NCBI RefSeq assembly: GCF_000425185.1
Contig: NZ_AULH01000006.1
Location: 124,001 to 188,000 of the forward strand
Source: Pleomorphomonas koreensis DSM 23070
GTDB lineage: Bacteria > Pseudomonadota > Alphaproteobacteria > Rhizobiales > Pleomorphomonadaceae
Direction: 5' to 3'
DNA length: 64,000 nucleotides
Below the pieces are notes generated by a model, which was not told where the DNA came from, ran no database searches, and saw only the letters and a program-made list of their open reading frames with translations. The position numbers and the translations under genes are program-made. Shown here one piece after another: positions 7,464 through 15,424 of this stretch. The stretch's first letter is position 1; each line of letters begins with the position of its first letter.

Positions 7464-8512
7464 CGTCTCCGGTTCGCGTCCTCTCGGCCGGCCTCGGCAA
7501 CATGGGCCGCAGCCATGCCCTCGCCTATCACCGCAATCCCGGCTACGAGATCGTCGGCCTCGTCAACCGCACCAAAGTGGAGCTACCGGAGGAACTGAGG
7601 GGCTATGCCGTCTCGCCGTCCTTCCCGGAGGCGCTGAGGGCGCTGAAGCCGGACATGGCGTCGATCAGCACCTATTCGGAGAGCCACGCCGACTATGCGG
7701 TGATGGCGCTGGAACAGGGCTGCCACGTGTTCGTCGAGAAGCCGCTCGCCACCACGGTGGCCGACGCCAAGCGCATCGTCGACTGTGCCGTCGCCAACGG
7801 CCGCAAGCTGGTGGTCGGCTACATCCTGCGCCACCATCCGTCGTGGCAGCGCTTCATCGCCGAGGCGCGGGCGCTCGGCGGGCCCTACGTGTTCCGCATG
7901 AACCTCAACCAGCAGTCCTCCGGCAAGACCTGGGAGACGCACAAGGCGCTGATGAACACCACCTCGCCGATCGTCGACTGCGGCGTCCACTATATCGACG
8001 TGATGTGCCAGGTGACCGACGCGACGCCGACGGAGGTGCGCGGCATGGGCCTGCGCCTGTCGTCCGAGATCGCGCCGGAGATGTACAACTACGGCCACTT
8101 GCAGGTGCTGTTCTCCGACGGCTCGGTCGGCTGGTATGAAGCCGGCTGGGGGCCGATGATGTCGGAGCAGGCCTTCTTCGTGAAGGATATCATCTCGCCG
8201 AACGGCTCCGCCTCCATCGTCATGCGCGAGGGCAAGTCCGACGACGTCGACGCCCACACCCGCACCTCGACCATCCGCGTCCACAAGGCGGCGACCGGCC
8301 CGGACGGCGCCTTCCTGACGCCCGACGTCGACACCACCATGGCCGGCGAGCCGGGGCACCAGGAGCTGTGCGAACTGGAGCAGGCCTACATGCTGAAGGC
8401 GGTTCTCGAGGACATCGACCTCGCCCAGCACATGAACGACGCGCTGAAATCGCTGGCCGTCTGCCTCGCCGCCGACGAGAGCGTCCGCACCGGCAAGCCG
8501 GTCAAGCTATAA
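7460..8512 (+). CDS. Gfo/Idh/MocA-family NAD(P)-dependent oxidoreductase
   Basis: 350 residues. An N-terminal Rossmann fold has VLSAGLGNMGRSHALAYH, the STYSESHADY segment and the family signature EKPLATT near residue 94. The C-terminal alpha/beta domain contains DCGVHYIDVMCQ, in the position of the catalytic region of sugar dehydrogenases. Members oxidise or epimerise sugars and cyclitols. Its place between the permeases and the ATPase, with a 4-nt overlap at its start, suggests it modifies the imported sugar before or beside MurQ and NagA action. The exact reaction cannot be told from sequence. Confidence 0.88.
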   Translation: MTSPVRVLSAGLGNMGRSHALAYHRNPGYEIVGLVNRTKVELPEELRGYAVSPSFPEALRALKPDMASISTYSESHADYAVMALEQGCHVFVEKPLATTVADAKRIVDCAVANGRKLVVGYILRHHPSWQRFIAEARALGGPYVFRMNLNQQSSGKTWETHKALMNTTSPIVDCGVHYIDVMCQVTDATPTEVRGMGLRLSSEIAPEMYNYGHLQVLFSDGSVGWYEAGWGPMMSEQAFFVKDIISPNGSASIVMREGKSDDVDAHTRTSTIRVHKAATGPDGAFLTPDVDTTMAGEPGHQELCELEQAYMLKAVLEDIDLAQHMNDALKSLAVCLAADESVRTGKPVKL

Positions 8513-8518
8513 GGATAA

Positions 8519-9526
8519 ATGCCCGTGGGATCGCTGGAACTCAGGAACATCAGGAAATCCTTCGGCCAGCTCGAAGTGCTGAAGGGCATCGACCTCGAGG
8601 TGAAGGACGGCGAGTTCGTCATCTTCGTCGGCCCGTCCGGCTGCGGCAAGTCGACGCTGTTGCGCTCGATCGCCGGCCTCGAAGACGTCACCTCCGGCGC
8701 CGTGCTGATCAACGGCCGCGACGTGACGGTGACGCCGCCGGCCAAGCGCGGCATCACCATGGTCTTCCAGACCTACGCGCTCTATCCGCACCTCAGCGTG
8801 CGCGACAACATGGCGCTCGGCCTCAAGCAGGCCGGCACGCCGGCCGCCGAGATCAACACCCGCGTCGCCAAGGCGACGGAGATGCTGTCGCTCGAACCCT
8901 ATCTGAAGCGCCGGCCGGCCGAGTTGTCCGGCGGCCAGCGCCAGCGCGTCGCCATCGGCCGGGCGCTGGTGCGCGAGCCGGAGCTGTTCCTGTTCGACGA
9001 ACCGCTTTCCAACCTCGACGCCGCCCTGCGCGTGCAGACCCGCGTCGAGATCGCCCGCCTGCACCGCCAACTCGGCGCCACCATGATCTACGTGACGCAC
9101 GACCAGGTGGAAGCTATGACGCTCGCTGACCGCATCGTCGTGCTGAACGCCGGCGTCATCGAGCAGATCGGCTCGCCAATGGAACTCTACAACAAGCCGG
9201 CCAATATGTTCGTCGCCGGCTTCATCGGCTCGCCGCAGATGAATTTCGTCGAGGCGGGACGCGTCTGCGAGGCGGGCGCCACCATCGGCTTCCGGCCGGA
9301 GCACCTCAGCGTGTCGCCGGACGAGGGCCGTTTCAGGGGCAAGGTGATCCACGCCGAGCATCTCGGCGCCGACACCAACCTCTATCTCGAAACCGAGAAC
9401 GCCGGCCTGATCACCGTGCGGCTGTTCGGCGAGCACCGCTACACTGCCGACGACATCGTCTACGCGACGCCCGACGCGGCCAAGATCCATCGCTTCGACG
9501 AGAAGGGCCGGACGATTCCCGGCTGA
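8519..9526 (+). CDS. Sugar ABC transporter ATP-binding protein, MalK/UgpC-type
   Basis: 335 residues. The ABC core has Walker A GPSGCGKSTLL (about 39-49), Q-loop MVFQTYALYPH, signature LSGGQRQRVAIGRAL, Walker B LFLFDEPLSNLDA and the H-loop YVTHDQVEAM. A shortened C-terminal OB-like (TOBE) domain follows (GFRPEHLSVSP). It powers the two permeases and completes the uptake system. The ATG at 8519 follows the dehydrogenase stop by 6 nt. A hairpin 24 nt after its stop ends the operon. Confidence 0.95.
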   Translation: MPVGSLELRNIRKSFGQLEVLKGIDLEVKDGEFVIFVGPSGCGKSTLLRSIAGLEDVTSGAVLINGRDVTVTPPAKRGITMVFQTYALYPHLSVRDNMALGLKQAGTPAAEINTRVAKATEMLSLEPYLKRRPAELSGGQRQRVAIGRALVREPELFLFDEPLSNLDAALRVQTRVEIARLHRQLGATMIYVTHDQVEAMTLADRIVVLNAGVIEQIGSPMELYNKPANMFVAGFIGSPQMNFVEAGRVCEAGATIGFRPEHLSVSPDEGRFRGKVIHAEHLGADTNLYLETENAGLITVRLFGEHRYTADDIVYATPDAAKIHRFDEKGRTIPG

Positions 9527-9550
9527 TCCCTTTTCGGATAGAGTTGCCCG

Positions 9551-9572
9551 AACGCCGCCTCCGGGCGGCGTT
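9551..9572 (+). terminator. Intrinsic terminator of the sugar-uptake operon
   Basis: Perfect 9-bp stem, AACGCCGCC (9551-9559) and GGCGGCGTT (9564-9572), with a TCCG tetraloop and a short T-stretch at the end. It lies just after the ATPase gene and before the regulator gene, and argues against a regulator start at 9576. Confidence 0.7.
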
Positions 9573-9656
9573 TGCATGTCCAGCCGGGCAAGGCCGATCA
9601 AGCGGCGGCGGCCGGCTTCTGGCATCAAGGAGAGGCTCGGCAGTCGCGAGGCAAAG

Positions 9657-10484
9657 ATGGGCGTCCTTGAGAAGGCGATCTGGTATCTGGAGCTGAACAT
9701 CGGACAGCCGCTGACGCTGGCCGAACTGGCCGGCCGCTGCGCCGTCAGCCCCTGGCACCTGTCGCGCCTGTTCCAGGCCGCCGTCGGCCTGGCGCCGATG
9801 AGCTACCTGAGGGCGCGGCGGCTGACCGTCGCCGCCGGGGCGCTGGCCGAAGGCGACCGGGAGATTCTCGCCGTCGCCCTCGACGCCGGCTACGGCTCGC
9901 ACGAAGCCTTCACCCGCGCCTTCGCCGGCTGCTTCGGCGTGCTGCCGAGCACCGTCCGGCAAGCCCGGACGACCCGCAACCTCCCCCTGATGGAGCCCTG
10001 GACCATGCGCAAGGACATGATCGTCGATCTCGCCGCCCCCGAATTCCGCGAACGCGGCGCCTTCCGGGTGATCGGCCTCTCCACCCGCTGCACCTTCGAG
10101 ACCAATGCCGTCATTCCCCGGCTGTGGGGCGACTTCAACCCGCGCTGCGAGGAAGTGCCCTCCCCTGTGGCCGGCGCCGCCTACGGCGTGTGCTGCGAGA
10201 TGGAAGCAGACGGCCACTTCCGCTATGTCGCCGGCCTCGAATCGACGGCGACGCACGTTCCGGACGATCTCGACTCCGTCGATATCCCGGCCAGCCGCTA
10301 CGCCGTTTTCCGGCACGTCGGCCACCTCTCCGGCTTCAACCGCACCGTCTACACCATCTGGAACAAGGCGCTGCCCGACGCCGGCCTCACGCCGGCCAAG
10401 ACGCCCGACTTCGAGCTTTACGACGAGCGCTTCGATGCGCGGACGGGCAACGGCACGGTGGAAATCTGGATTCCCCTCGCCTGA
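9657..10484 (+). CDS. AraC-family regulator with GyrI-like effector domain
   Basis: 275 residues from the ATG at 9657. Two AraC helix-turn-helix units come first (TLAELAGRCAVSPWHLSRLF and ILAVALDAGYGSHEAFTRAF, about residues 20-100). A GyrI-like (AraC effector-binding) domain follows, with FRVIGLS and YAVFRHVGHLSGFN. This Rob-like order binds hydrophobic drugs or cations in related proteins. An in-frame ATG at 9576 sits against the terminator hairpin and lacks a good ribosome-binding site, so 9657 is preferred. It ends 12 nt from the convergent gor gene. Target genes are unknown. Confidence 0.85.
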   Translation: MGVLEKAIWYLELNIGQPLTLAELAGRCAVSPWHLSRLFQAAVGLAPMSYLRARRLTVAAGALAEGDREILAVALDAGYGSHEAFTRAFAGCFGVLPSTVRQARTTRNLPLMEPWTMRKDMIVDLAAPEFRERGAFRVIGLSTRCTFETNAVIPRLWGDFNPRCEEVPSPVAGAAYGVCCEMEADGHFRYVAGLESTATHVPDDLDSVDIPASRYAVFRHVGHLSGFNRTVYTIWNKALPDAGLTPAKTPDFELYDERFDARTGNGTVEIWIPLA

Positions 10485-10496
10485 CGGAAAGCCGGC

Positions 10497-11864
10497 TCAG
10501 CGGTGCCGCGTCGACGGCGTCCTCAGCGTCACCAGTTCCTCGGCGGCGGTGGGGTGGACGGCCATGGTGCGGTCGAAGTCGCCCTTCGTCGCGCCCATGG
10601 CGACCGCGATGCCGACGAGCTGGATCATCTCGCCGGCCTCCGGCCCCATGATGTGGACGCCGAGCACCCGATCGGTGACGGCGTCGACCACCACCTTCAT
10701 GAAGCTGCGCTCGTCGCGACCGGCCAGGATGTTGCGCATCGGCCGGAACTCGGCCTTGTAGACGTCCACCGCCGTGTGGGCGGCGCAGGCCGCCTCCTCG
10801 GACAGGCCGATGGTGCCGACTTCAGGCGTGGTGAAAATCGCCGTGGGGATCGCCGTGAGGTCGGCGAAGCTCTCCTTGCCGCCGAACACCGTGTCGGCGA
10901 AGGCGTGGCCCTCGCGGATCGCCACCGGCGTCAGCTGGGCGTGGTTGGTGACGTCGCCCACCGCGTAGATCGACGACACGGAGGTCTGCGACAGCGCGTT
11001 GACGATGACGGCGCCGCTCTCATCAAGCGTCACGCCCGCCGTTTCGAGGCCGAGGCCGGTAGTGTTGGGCCGGCGGCCGGTGGCGGCGAGCACGAGGTCG
11101 GTGTCGAGGGCGGCGCCGTCGGCGAGCCGCACGGCGAGGCCGGCCGCCGTCTTGTCGATTCCCGCCACCTGCACGCCCGTCCTGACGTCGATGCCGCGCG
11201 TCCTGAGCGCGTCGGCCAGCTTGTCGCGAACCTCGCGGTCGAAGCCGCGCAGCACCTGCTCGCCGCGATAGAGCACGCTGGTGGGCACGCCGAGGCCGTT
11301 CAGGATGGAGGCGAATTCCAGCGCGATATAGCCGCCGCCCACCACCACCGCCTTTTCCGGCAGGGCCGGCAGGTCGAACATGTCGTTGGAGGTGACGGCG
11401 TGTTCCATGCCGGGCACGTCGGGCAGCACCGGCCGGTTGCCGGTGGCGACCAGGATGCGGCCGGCGGTGATCGTCCGCTCGGCGGCCACCAGGCGGACCT
11501 CGTTGGGGCCGGTGACGACGGCGCGGTCGCGGATGATCTCGGCGCCTGCCCGCTGGAGATTGCCGGCGTAGATGCCTTCGAGGCGGGCGACTTCGCGTTG
11601 CATGGCCGCCTGGAAGGCCGACCAGTCGAAACGCCGATCGCCGACCGCCCAGCCGAAGCCGGCGGCGTCGTTGAGATCGCCGGCGATGCGGGAGGCGTAG
11701 ACCATCAGCTTCTTCGGCACGCAGCCGCGAATGACGCAGGTACCACCGATGCGCGATTCCTCGGCGATGGCGACGCGGGCCCCGTAGCCCGCCGCAATGC
11801 GTGCGGCACGCACGCCGCCGGAACCGGCGCCAATGACGAAGAGATCATAGTCGAAGGAAGCCAT
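10497..11864 (-). CDS. gor: Glutathione-disulfide reductase
   Basis: 455 residues. FAD-binding VIGAGSGGVRAARIAA at the N-terminus, the redox-active pair Cys43/Cys48 in GGTCVIRGCVPKKLM, the NADP-binding VVGGGYIALEFASILNGLG, FAD-contacting IYAVGDV, and the active-site C-terminal HPTAAEELVTLRTP with its catalytic His-Glu. It reduces oxidised glutathione with NADPH in the cytoplasm. The ATG at 11864 (MASFDYDLFVIG) matches the family; upstream codons lack similarity. It stands alone, convergent with the AraC regulator. Confidence 0.95.
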   Translation of the reverse strand: MASFDYDLFVIGAGSGGVRAARIAAGYGARVAIAEESRIGGTCVIRGCVPKKLMVYASRIAGDLNDAAGFGWAVGDRRFDWSAFQAAMQREVARLEGIYAGNLQRAGAEIIRDRAVVTGPNEVRLVAAERTITAGRILVATGNRPVLPDVPGMEHAVTSNDMFDLPALPEKAVVVGGGYIALEFASILNGLGVPTSVLYRGEQVLRGFDREVRDKLADALRTRGIDVRTGVQVAGIDKTAAGLAVRLADGAALDTDLVLAATGRRPNTTGLGLETAGVTLDESGAVIVNALSQTSVSSIYAVGDVTNHAQLTPVAIREGHAFADTVFGGKESFADLTAIPTAIFTTPEVGTIGLSEEAACAAHTAVDVYKAEFRPMRNILAGRDERSFMKVVVDAVTDRVLGVHIMGPEAGEMIQLVGIAVAMGATKGDFDRTMAVHPTAAEELVTLRTPSTRHR

Positions 11865-11954
11865 CACCAACCGTCCCGCGTATCGAAAAACCGCCGTCCT
11901 CATATCATGCCGACGGCCGGGATGGGCGGACGAATTCCCCATCGGGGCCCATGC

Positions 11955-11982
11955 GAAAACGCCGGCGGAAGGCCCGCCGGCG
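11955..11982 (-). terminator. Intrinsic terminator of the DUF2059 gene
   Basis: Nine-bp stem CGCCGGCGG (11960-11968) and CCGCCGGCG (11974-11982) with a 5-nt loop, followed on the minus strand by GTTTTCGC. It starts 28 nt after the stop of the DUF2059 gene. Confidence 0.75.
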
Positions 11983-12009
11983 GTTCGGTCAGGTCCGATC
12001 GCAATTGCG

Positions 12010-12516
12010 TCAGAAGTTATAGCCGCGCTTGTTCAGCTCGTCGCGCGACCGGGTGACGATCTCCGTGGAGATGGCATCGCGCCAGATGCCGGCCGAGCGC
12101 ATCGAATCCTGGATGATCAACGGCGCCGTCTGGCCGTATTTCTCGCCGACCGGCGAGCGGAAGAAGGCGGTGATCTGCTTCAGCTCTTCCTCGCTGAAGC
12201 GACCGGCCCAGATGCGCTCCAGCTCGCGGTCGAGATCCGGACGGCGCTTGGCGAGATCGAGGGCGACGGTGTTCACCACCTCCTCGATGTCCTTGGCGGC
12301 ACCGGGATTGGAGCGCTGGAACAGCGCCTTGGTCTGCTCGGCCAGGGCAATCAGAATCCCGTTGAACTGCTCGGAGGCGTGGGCAGCGGCAATGGTCTCG
12401 CGCGCGGCGGCGATGTGGGACTCGGTGAAGTCCTCCGAAAGGGCCGGAGACGCCAGCGCGGCAATCACCATGGCCGCCGCCAGCGGGCGGCGGAGAAAGG
12501 TCAGGGTCCGGTGCAT
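12010..12516 (-). CDS. DUF2059 secreted protein
   Basis: 168 residues. An N-terminal signal peptide (RTLTFLRR then a hydrophobic core ending ASPALSED, cleavage near residue 27) indicates export. The mature part is helical and carries the DUF2059 pattern: RIWAGRFSEEELKQITAFFR and SPVGEKYGQTAPLI. The ATG at 12516 has GGAGA about 9 nt upstream; longer readings add unrelated sequence. The function of the family is not known. It is divergent from gph and followed by a strong terminator. Confidence 0.85.
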   Translation of the reverse strand: MHRTLTFLRRPLAAAMVIAALASPALSEDFTESHIAAARETIAAAHASEQFNGILIALAEQTKALFQRSNPGAAKDIEEVVNTVALDLAKRRPDLDRELERIWAGRFSEEELKQITAFFRSPVGEKYGQTAPLIIQDSMRSAGIWRDAISTEIVTRSRDELNKRGYNF

Positions 12517-12874
12517 ACAACAAATCTCCGATATCGACTTCATCGTTGGCGTCATTGGCCCGAGGGGCGTGCTTCCTCGCAACCGGCCACGCGCCAGGGC
12601 AACTCCACAGGAATCACCGGCCGTTCCGATCGCGCCGAACACGCGGTTGCCCAAGCCTCTGGAACCGAATTCTGGCGAAATGATGCGCCCGCCGCGATCA
12701 AGCCCCACTTCCCGGAAAACGGCCCCCGCTGGTTTGCCGGAAACCGTGCGACACCGCAAGTCCGTTCCGGAAAACCGCGACCTTGGTCGATCAGGCCGGA
12801 AGAATCGGCCGACGGGAACGCTGGCGCCGACCTGCCGCCGTGCTAAACCCTCTCCATCACTGCAAGAGGATCCG
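12517..12874. other. Divergent intergenic region, DUF2059 gene / gph
   Basis: 358 nt between two divergent starts. I see no gene, repeat or RNA. A TGCTAAAC at 12841 could be a -10 for gph, but no convincing -35 accompanies it. Confidence 0.4.
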
Positions 12875-13543
12875 ATGCGCCCGGTTGTGGTTTTCGATCT
12901 CGATGGCACGCTGCTCGACACTGGCCCCGATCTCCTGCGGGCGCTCAACCGGCTGCTGGGCGAGGAGGACGTGGCGGCTGTCGCGCACGCCGACGTGGCA
13001 ACCCTCTACGGCCACGGGGCGCGGGCGCTGATCTCCGAGGGATTCCGCCGCGCCGCCCGGCCGCTCGACGCCTCTCGCCTGCCTGGCATGATCGAGCGAT
13101 TCGTCGGTTTCTACGCCGGAGCGATCGCCGTGGAGACGCGCCCCTACCCCGGCCTTGTCCCCGCCCTCGATCGGCTCGCGGCGCGCGGCGCCGGCCTTGC
13201 CGTCTGCACCAACAAGCGCGAGGCGCTGGGTCAGGCGGTGCTCGCCGGGACCGGCCTGTCTCCTCTGTTCTCGGCGGTGATCGGCGGCGACAGCCTGCCC
13301 GAGCAGAAGCCGCACCCGCGGCCGCTCGTCGAGGCGATCATCCGGGCTGGCGGCGTGCCGGAGGCGGCGGTGATGGTCGGCGACAGCGAAACCGATATCG
13401 CCACGGCCCGCGCCGCCGGTGTGCCGGTGATCGCCGTCGATTTCGGTTATGGCGGCCGACCGGCGGCCAAACTCGGTGCCGATGCCCTCATCGCCCACTA
13501 CGACGAGCTGGACGACGCGGTGGCGAGATTCCTCACCCTCTGA
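12875..13543 (+). CDS. gph: Phosphoglycolate phosphatase (HAD superfamily)
   Basis: 222 residues with all HAD motifs: motif I VVFDLDGTLLDT (nucleophile Asp8, acid/base Asp10), motif II VCTNK, motif III Lys in LPEQKPHPRP, and motif IV MVGDSETDIATARAAG. The helical cap between motifs I and II and the overall length fit Gph, which dephosphorylates 2-phosphoglycolate from DNA repair or photorespiration. The ATG at 12875 follows AGAGGA. It converges on tRNA-Val. Another HAD phosphatase specificity is possible. Confidence 0.88.
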   Translation: MRPVVVFDLDGTLLDTGPDLLRALNRLLGEEDVAAVAHADVATLYGHGARALISEGFRRAARPLDASRLPGMIERFVGFYAGAIAVETRPYPGLVPALDRLAARGAGLAVCTNKREALGQAVLAGTGLSPLFSAVIGGDSLPEQKPHPRPLVEAIIRAGGVPEAAVMVGDSETDIATARAAGVPVIAVDFGYGGRPAAKLGADALIAHYDELDDAVARFLTL

Positions 13544-13645
13544 GGGCGGGATACGAACGCACAGCCGACGTTTGCGGCGATGGCCGGAGAGCCCTGCTAC
13601 CAAAACAAAAGGCTCGACCGATGACGGCCAAGCCTTTGAAAGAAA

Positions 13646-13720
13646 TGGTGGGCGCGACAGGGATCGAACCTGTGACCCCTTCGGTGTGAACGAAGTGCTC
13701 TCCCGCTGAGCTACGCGCCC
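13646..13720 (-). tRNA. tRNA-Val (anticodon CAC)
   Basis: 75 nt including an encoded CCA (13646-13648). The acceptor stem GGGCGCG pairs with CGCGCCC; the anticodon arm CTTCG-TTCACAC-CGAAG gives anticodon CAC; the T-arm holds TTCGATC. It reads GUG codons. Confidence 0.97.
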
Positions 13721-13744
13721 GGACCGTCATGCGGTGGTGGCGCG

Positions 13745-13773
13745 ATATAAGGGCCCACGACGGGGCAAGTCAA
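13745..13773 (-). promoter_or_regulatory. Promoter of tRNA-Val
   Basis: On the minus strand TTGACT (13768-13773), a 17-nt spacer, then TTATAT (13745-13750), 24 nt before the tRNA 5' end. Confidence 0.8.
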
Positions 13774-13844
13774 GGCGTCATGGAGGCGAAAAATGCCATC
13801 GTCCAAAGTCGACGGCGGTGGCGTCGCGGCGGCCCGAAATGTTT

Positions 13845-13876
13845 CGCGGCGCCCGGGAGGGTGTCCGGGCGCCGCG
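13845..13876 (-). terminator. GC-rich hairpin after the TerB-like gene
   Basis: Twelve-bp perfect stem CGCGGCGCCCGG (13845-13856) and CCGGGCGCCGCG (13865-13876), 8-nt loop, starting 38 nt after the TerB-like stop codon. The T-run is poor, so terminator strength is uncertain. Confidence 0.5.
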
Positions 13877-13913
13877 CACAAGACGCTGCGTAGGGGAAAC
13901 GCTCTCGACCGGG

Positions 13914-14882
13914 TCAGGCAGCGGTGTCGAGCAAAGTACGCAGCGAAGGATGGATGTCCGGGCTTTCCTCGGACAGGAATTTCAACAATGCCCTTTCGTT
14001 GGCGTGGATGACGCCGTCGCGGCCGATGCGGTCGGCCAGCCACTTCACTTCCTCGGAGGTGACGGCCTCCGCCTCGCGGATGCGCGCCTCGTCGGCTTCG
14101 ATCGGCTTTGCGGATGCGTCGTCTTGCTGACGCCAAGCTGACCAGATGCCGCTGAGACCGTTGGACAGCATGCTCGACAGCATATCGCCGAACAGTGCCG
14201 TGACGCCGCCCGCCGGCGCATCGAGCCAGGCGTCGCGCCGCAGCGTCTCCTCGCGCGACAGCACGGTGTAGCCGCGCGCCGCCATCAGGAAGGAGGCGAC
14301 GGCCTTGACGAACAGATCGGACCAGGCGGGATCGTTGTCGGCCTCGCGCGTGCGGTCATTGAGGTCGAACAGCACCTCCGCTTCCTCGCGGCTGATGCCC
14401 ACCGACCGCTCGTTGCCGAAGGCGTAGAGGATGCGGCGCAGGCGCTCGACGTCGGCGGCGGTGATGACGCCGCCCTCGCCGTCCTCGGCGCCGGACAGCA
14501 CGGCGCGCGACACCTCGGAGAGCGCGAAGGCGGACAGTTCGGCCGGCACCGAATCGGCGCGGCGCATGATGTTGACCAGCAGGTCGATCTCGACGTCGAT
14601 GACGACGCCATCGGCCGTCAGCATGCCGATCAGCCAGCGGGCCATATCCTCGCCGACGTGGCCGCTCGGCGCCGTCTGGAGGACGACATGGTCGGTCAGC
14701 GCCTCGACATAGAGCTGCCGGCCGGCAGCCGTCGGGAAGCCGTCCTCGGCCGCCAGACGGCAGAGGCGGCGGACCTCGTCGGCGTCGACGCCGCCGTCGG
14801 CGTAGACAGCGGCGCGCAGACGGGCGATCGCGTCGAGCGGCGCGGCGCCGGGCGCTGTCGTCTTTCCGCTGTCGCTGGTCAT
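13914..14882 (-). CDS. TerB-like protein with three acidic DG-x-E repeats
   Basis: 322 residues, no signal peptide or membrane span. Three helical segments carry a TerB/EF-hand-like acidic motif: VYADGGVDADEVRRLCRLA (about 23-41), MLTADGVVIDVEIDLLVNIM (about 87-106) and IGRDGVIHANERALLKFL near 292. TerB folds of this type bind metal ions and occur with tellurite-resistance or membrane-stress proteins. The ATG at 14882 follows GGGGGAA; an earlier GTG-type start is unsupported. It has its own upstream region and no partner genes, so the function is unknown. Confidence 0.65.
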   Translation of the reverse strand: MTSDSGKTTAPGAAPLDAIARLRAAVYADGGVDADEVRRLCRLAAEDGFPTAAGRQLYVEALTDHVVLQTAPSGHVGEDMARWLIGMLTADGVVIDVEIDLLVNIMRRADSVPAELSAFALSEVSRAVLSGAEDGEGGVITAADVERLRRILYAFGNERSVGISREEAEVLFDLNDRTREADNDPAWSDLFVKAVASFLMAARGYTVLSREETLRRDAWLDAPAGGVTALFGDMLSSMLSNGLSGIWSAWRQQDDASAKPIEADEARIREAEAVTSEEVKWLADRIGRDGVIHANERALLKFLSEESPDIHPSLRTLLDTAA

Positions 14883-14960
14883 TTCCCCCGCTCCCCGATG
14901 GTTCGCCGCGATGACACCGAAGCTACACCACATTTCCGACTTCGAGCTTAAGGGAACGGG

Positions 14961-14989
14961 TTAAAAAACTATTGAAGACAAATGGTTAA
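14961..14989. promoter_or_regulatory. CtrA-like sites upstream of the TerB-like gene
   Basis: TTAAAAAACTATTGA (14961-14975) matches TTAA-N7-TTAA with one mismatch, and ATGGTTAA (14982-14989) is the reverse complement of the TTAACCAT half-site described for CtrA. They lie about 80-110 nt upstream of the TerB-like start. Short AT-rich motifs can arise by chance. Confidence 0.28.
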
Positions 14990-15039
14990 TGCACCGGCGG
15001 CGGTGTTGCGACCGAGAACGGCATTCGATCGGCGCCGGC

Positions 15040-15068
15040 TTGACACTCGGCCGAAATACCGGCATTCA
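15040..15068 (+). promoter_or_regulatory. Candidate promoter of the DUF2798 gene
   Basis: TTGACA (15040-15045), 17-nt spacer, CATTCA (15063-15068), giving a transcript leader of about 100 nt before the ATG at 15176. Confidence 0.5.
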
Positions 15069-15101
15069 GCCGGCGACCGCCCTTCGTGGGACGGCCGTAA
15101 G

Positions 15102-15166
15102 CGTTAACGTCAGCCAACGCGCCCTCGGGGCGTCGCGCCTTTGCCGGTTGCCCCCTGACGTTAACG
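15102..15166 (+). repeat. Palindromic repeat pair in the DUF2798 leader
   Basis: CGTTAACGTCAG at 15102-15113 is repeated inverted as CTGACGTTAACG at 15155-15166, 41 nt apart. Each copy contains the palindrome CGTTAACG. Between them is a small hairpin CGCCC-TCG-GGGCG (15120-15132). The set could form a long RNA stem sequestering the ribosome-binding region 10 nt from the ATG, or two operator sites for one dimeric regulator. Confidence 0.6.
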
Positions 15167-15175
15167 GAGCTTTCC

Positions 15176-15415
15176 ATGTTTCGCATTCCGGCGCGCCATG
15201 CGCCCGTCCTGTTCAGCCTCATTCTGTCGGGGCTGATGTCGCTCGTCATCTCGGGCGTTTCCACCTTGCGCGCGGCTGGCCTGTCGCCCGGCTTTGCCGG
15301 CCATTGGCTCGTCGGCTGGGCAAGTTCCTGGCCGATCGCCTTTCCCGTGGTGCTGATGCTGGCGCCGCTGGTCCGGCGCATCGTCGCCCGGCTGTGCGTC
15401 CTCCCGGCCGGGTGA
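15176..15415 (+). CDS. DUF2798 small membrane protein
   Basis: 79 residues with two membrane spans: APVLFSLILSGLMSLVISG (about 9-29) and WPIAFPVVLMLAPLVRRIV (about 52-70). The SGLMSL, TLRA and AFPVVL pattern is typical of the DUF2798 family of inner-membrane proteins of unknown role. It is preceded by a candidate promoter and an unusual pair of inverted repeats. It ends 9 nt from the convergent rarA. Confidence 0.8.
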   Translation: MFRIPARHAPVLFSLILSGLMSLVISGVSTLRAAGLSPGFAGHWLVGWASSWPIAFPVVLMLAPLVRRIVARLCVLPAG

Positions 15416-15424
15416 GGACGATTC

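Noticed and set aside
9576-9656. Earlier start for the AraC-type regulator
   Set aside because: It sits against the operon terminator hairpin, lacks a ribosome-binding site and adds basic sequence outside the family.
13533-13730. A short minus-strand frame over tRNA-Val
   Set aside because: It reads through the tRNA gene, whose full cloverleaf and promoter are clear. Such RSSAGEH-like peptides are a common annotation error over tRNAs.
14949-14965. TTAA-N9-TTAA as a full CtrA site
   Set aside because: The spacing is 9, not the 7 required by the CtrA consensus.
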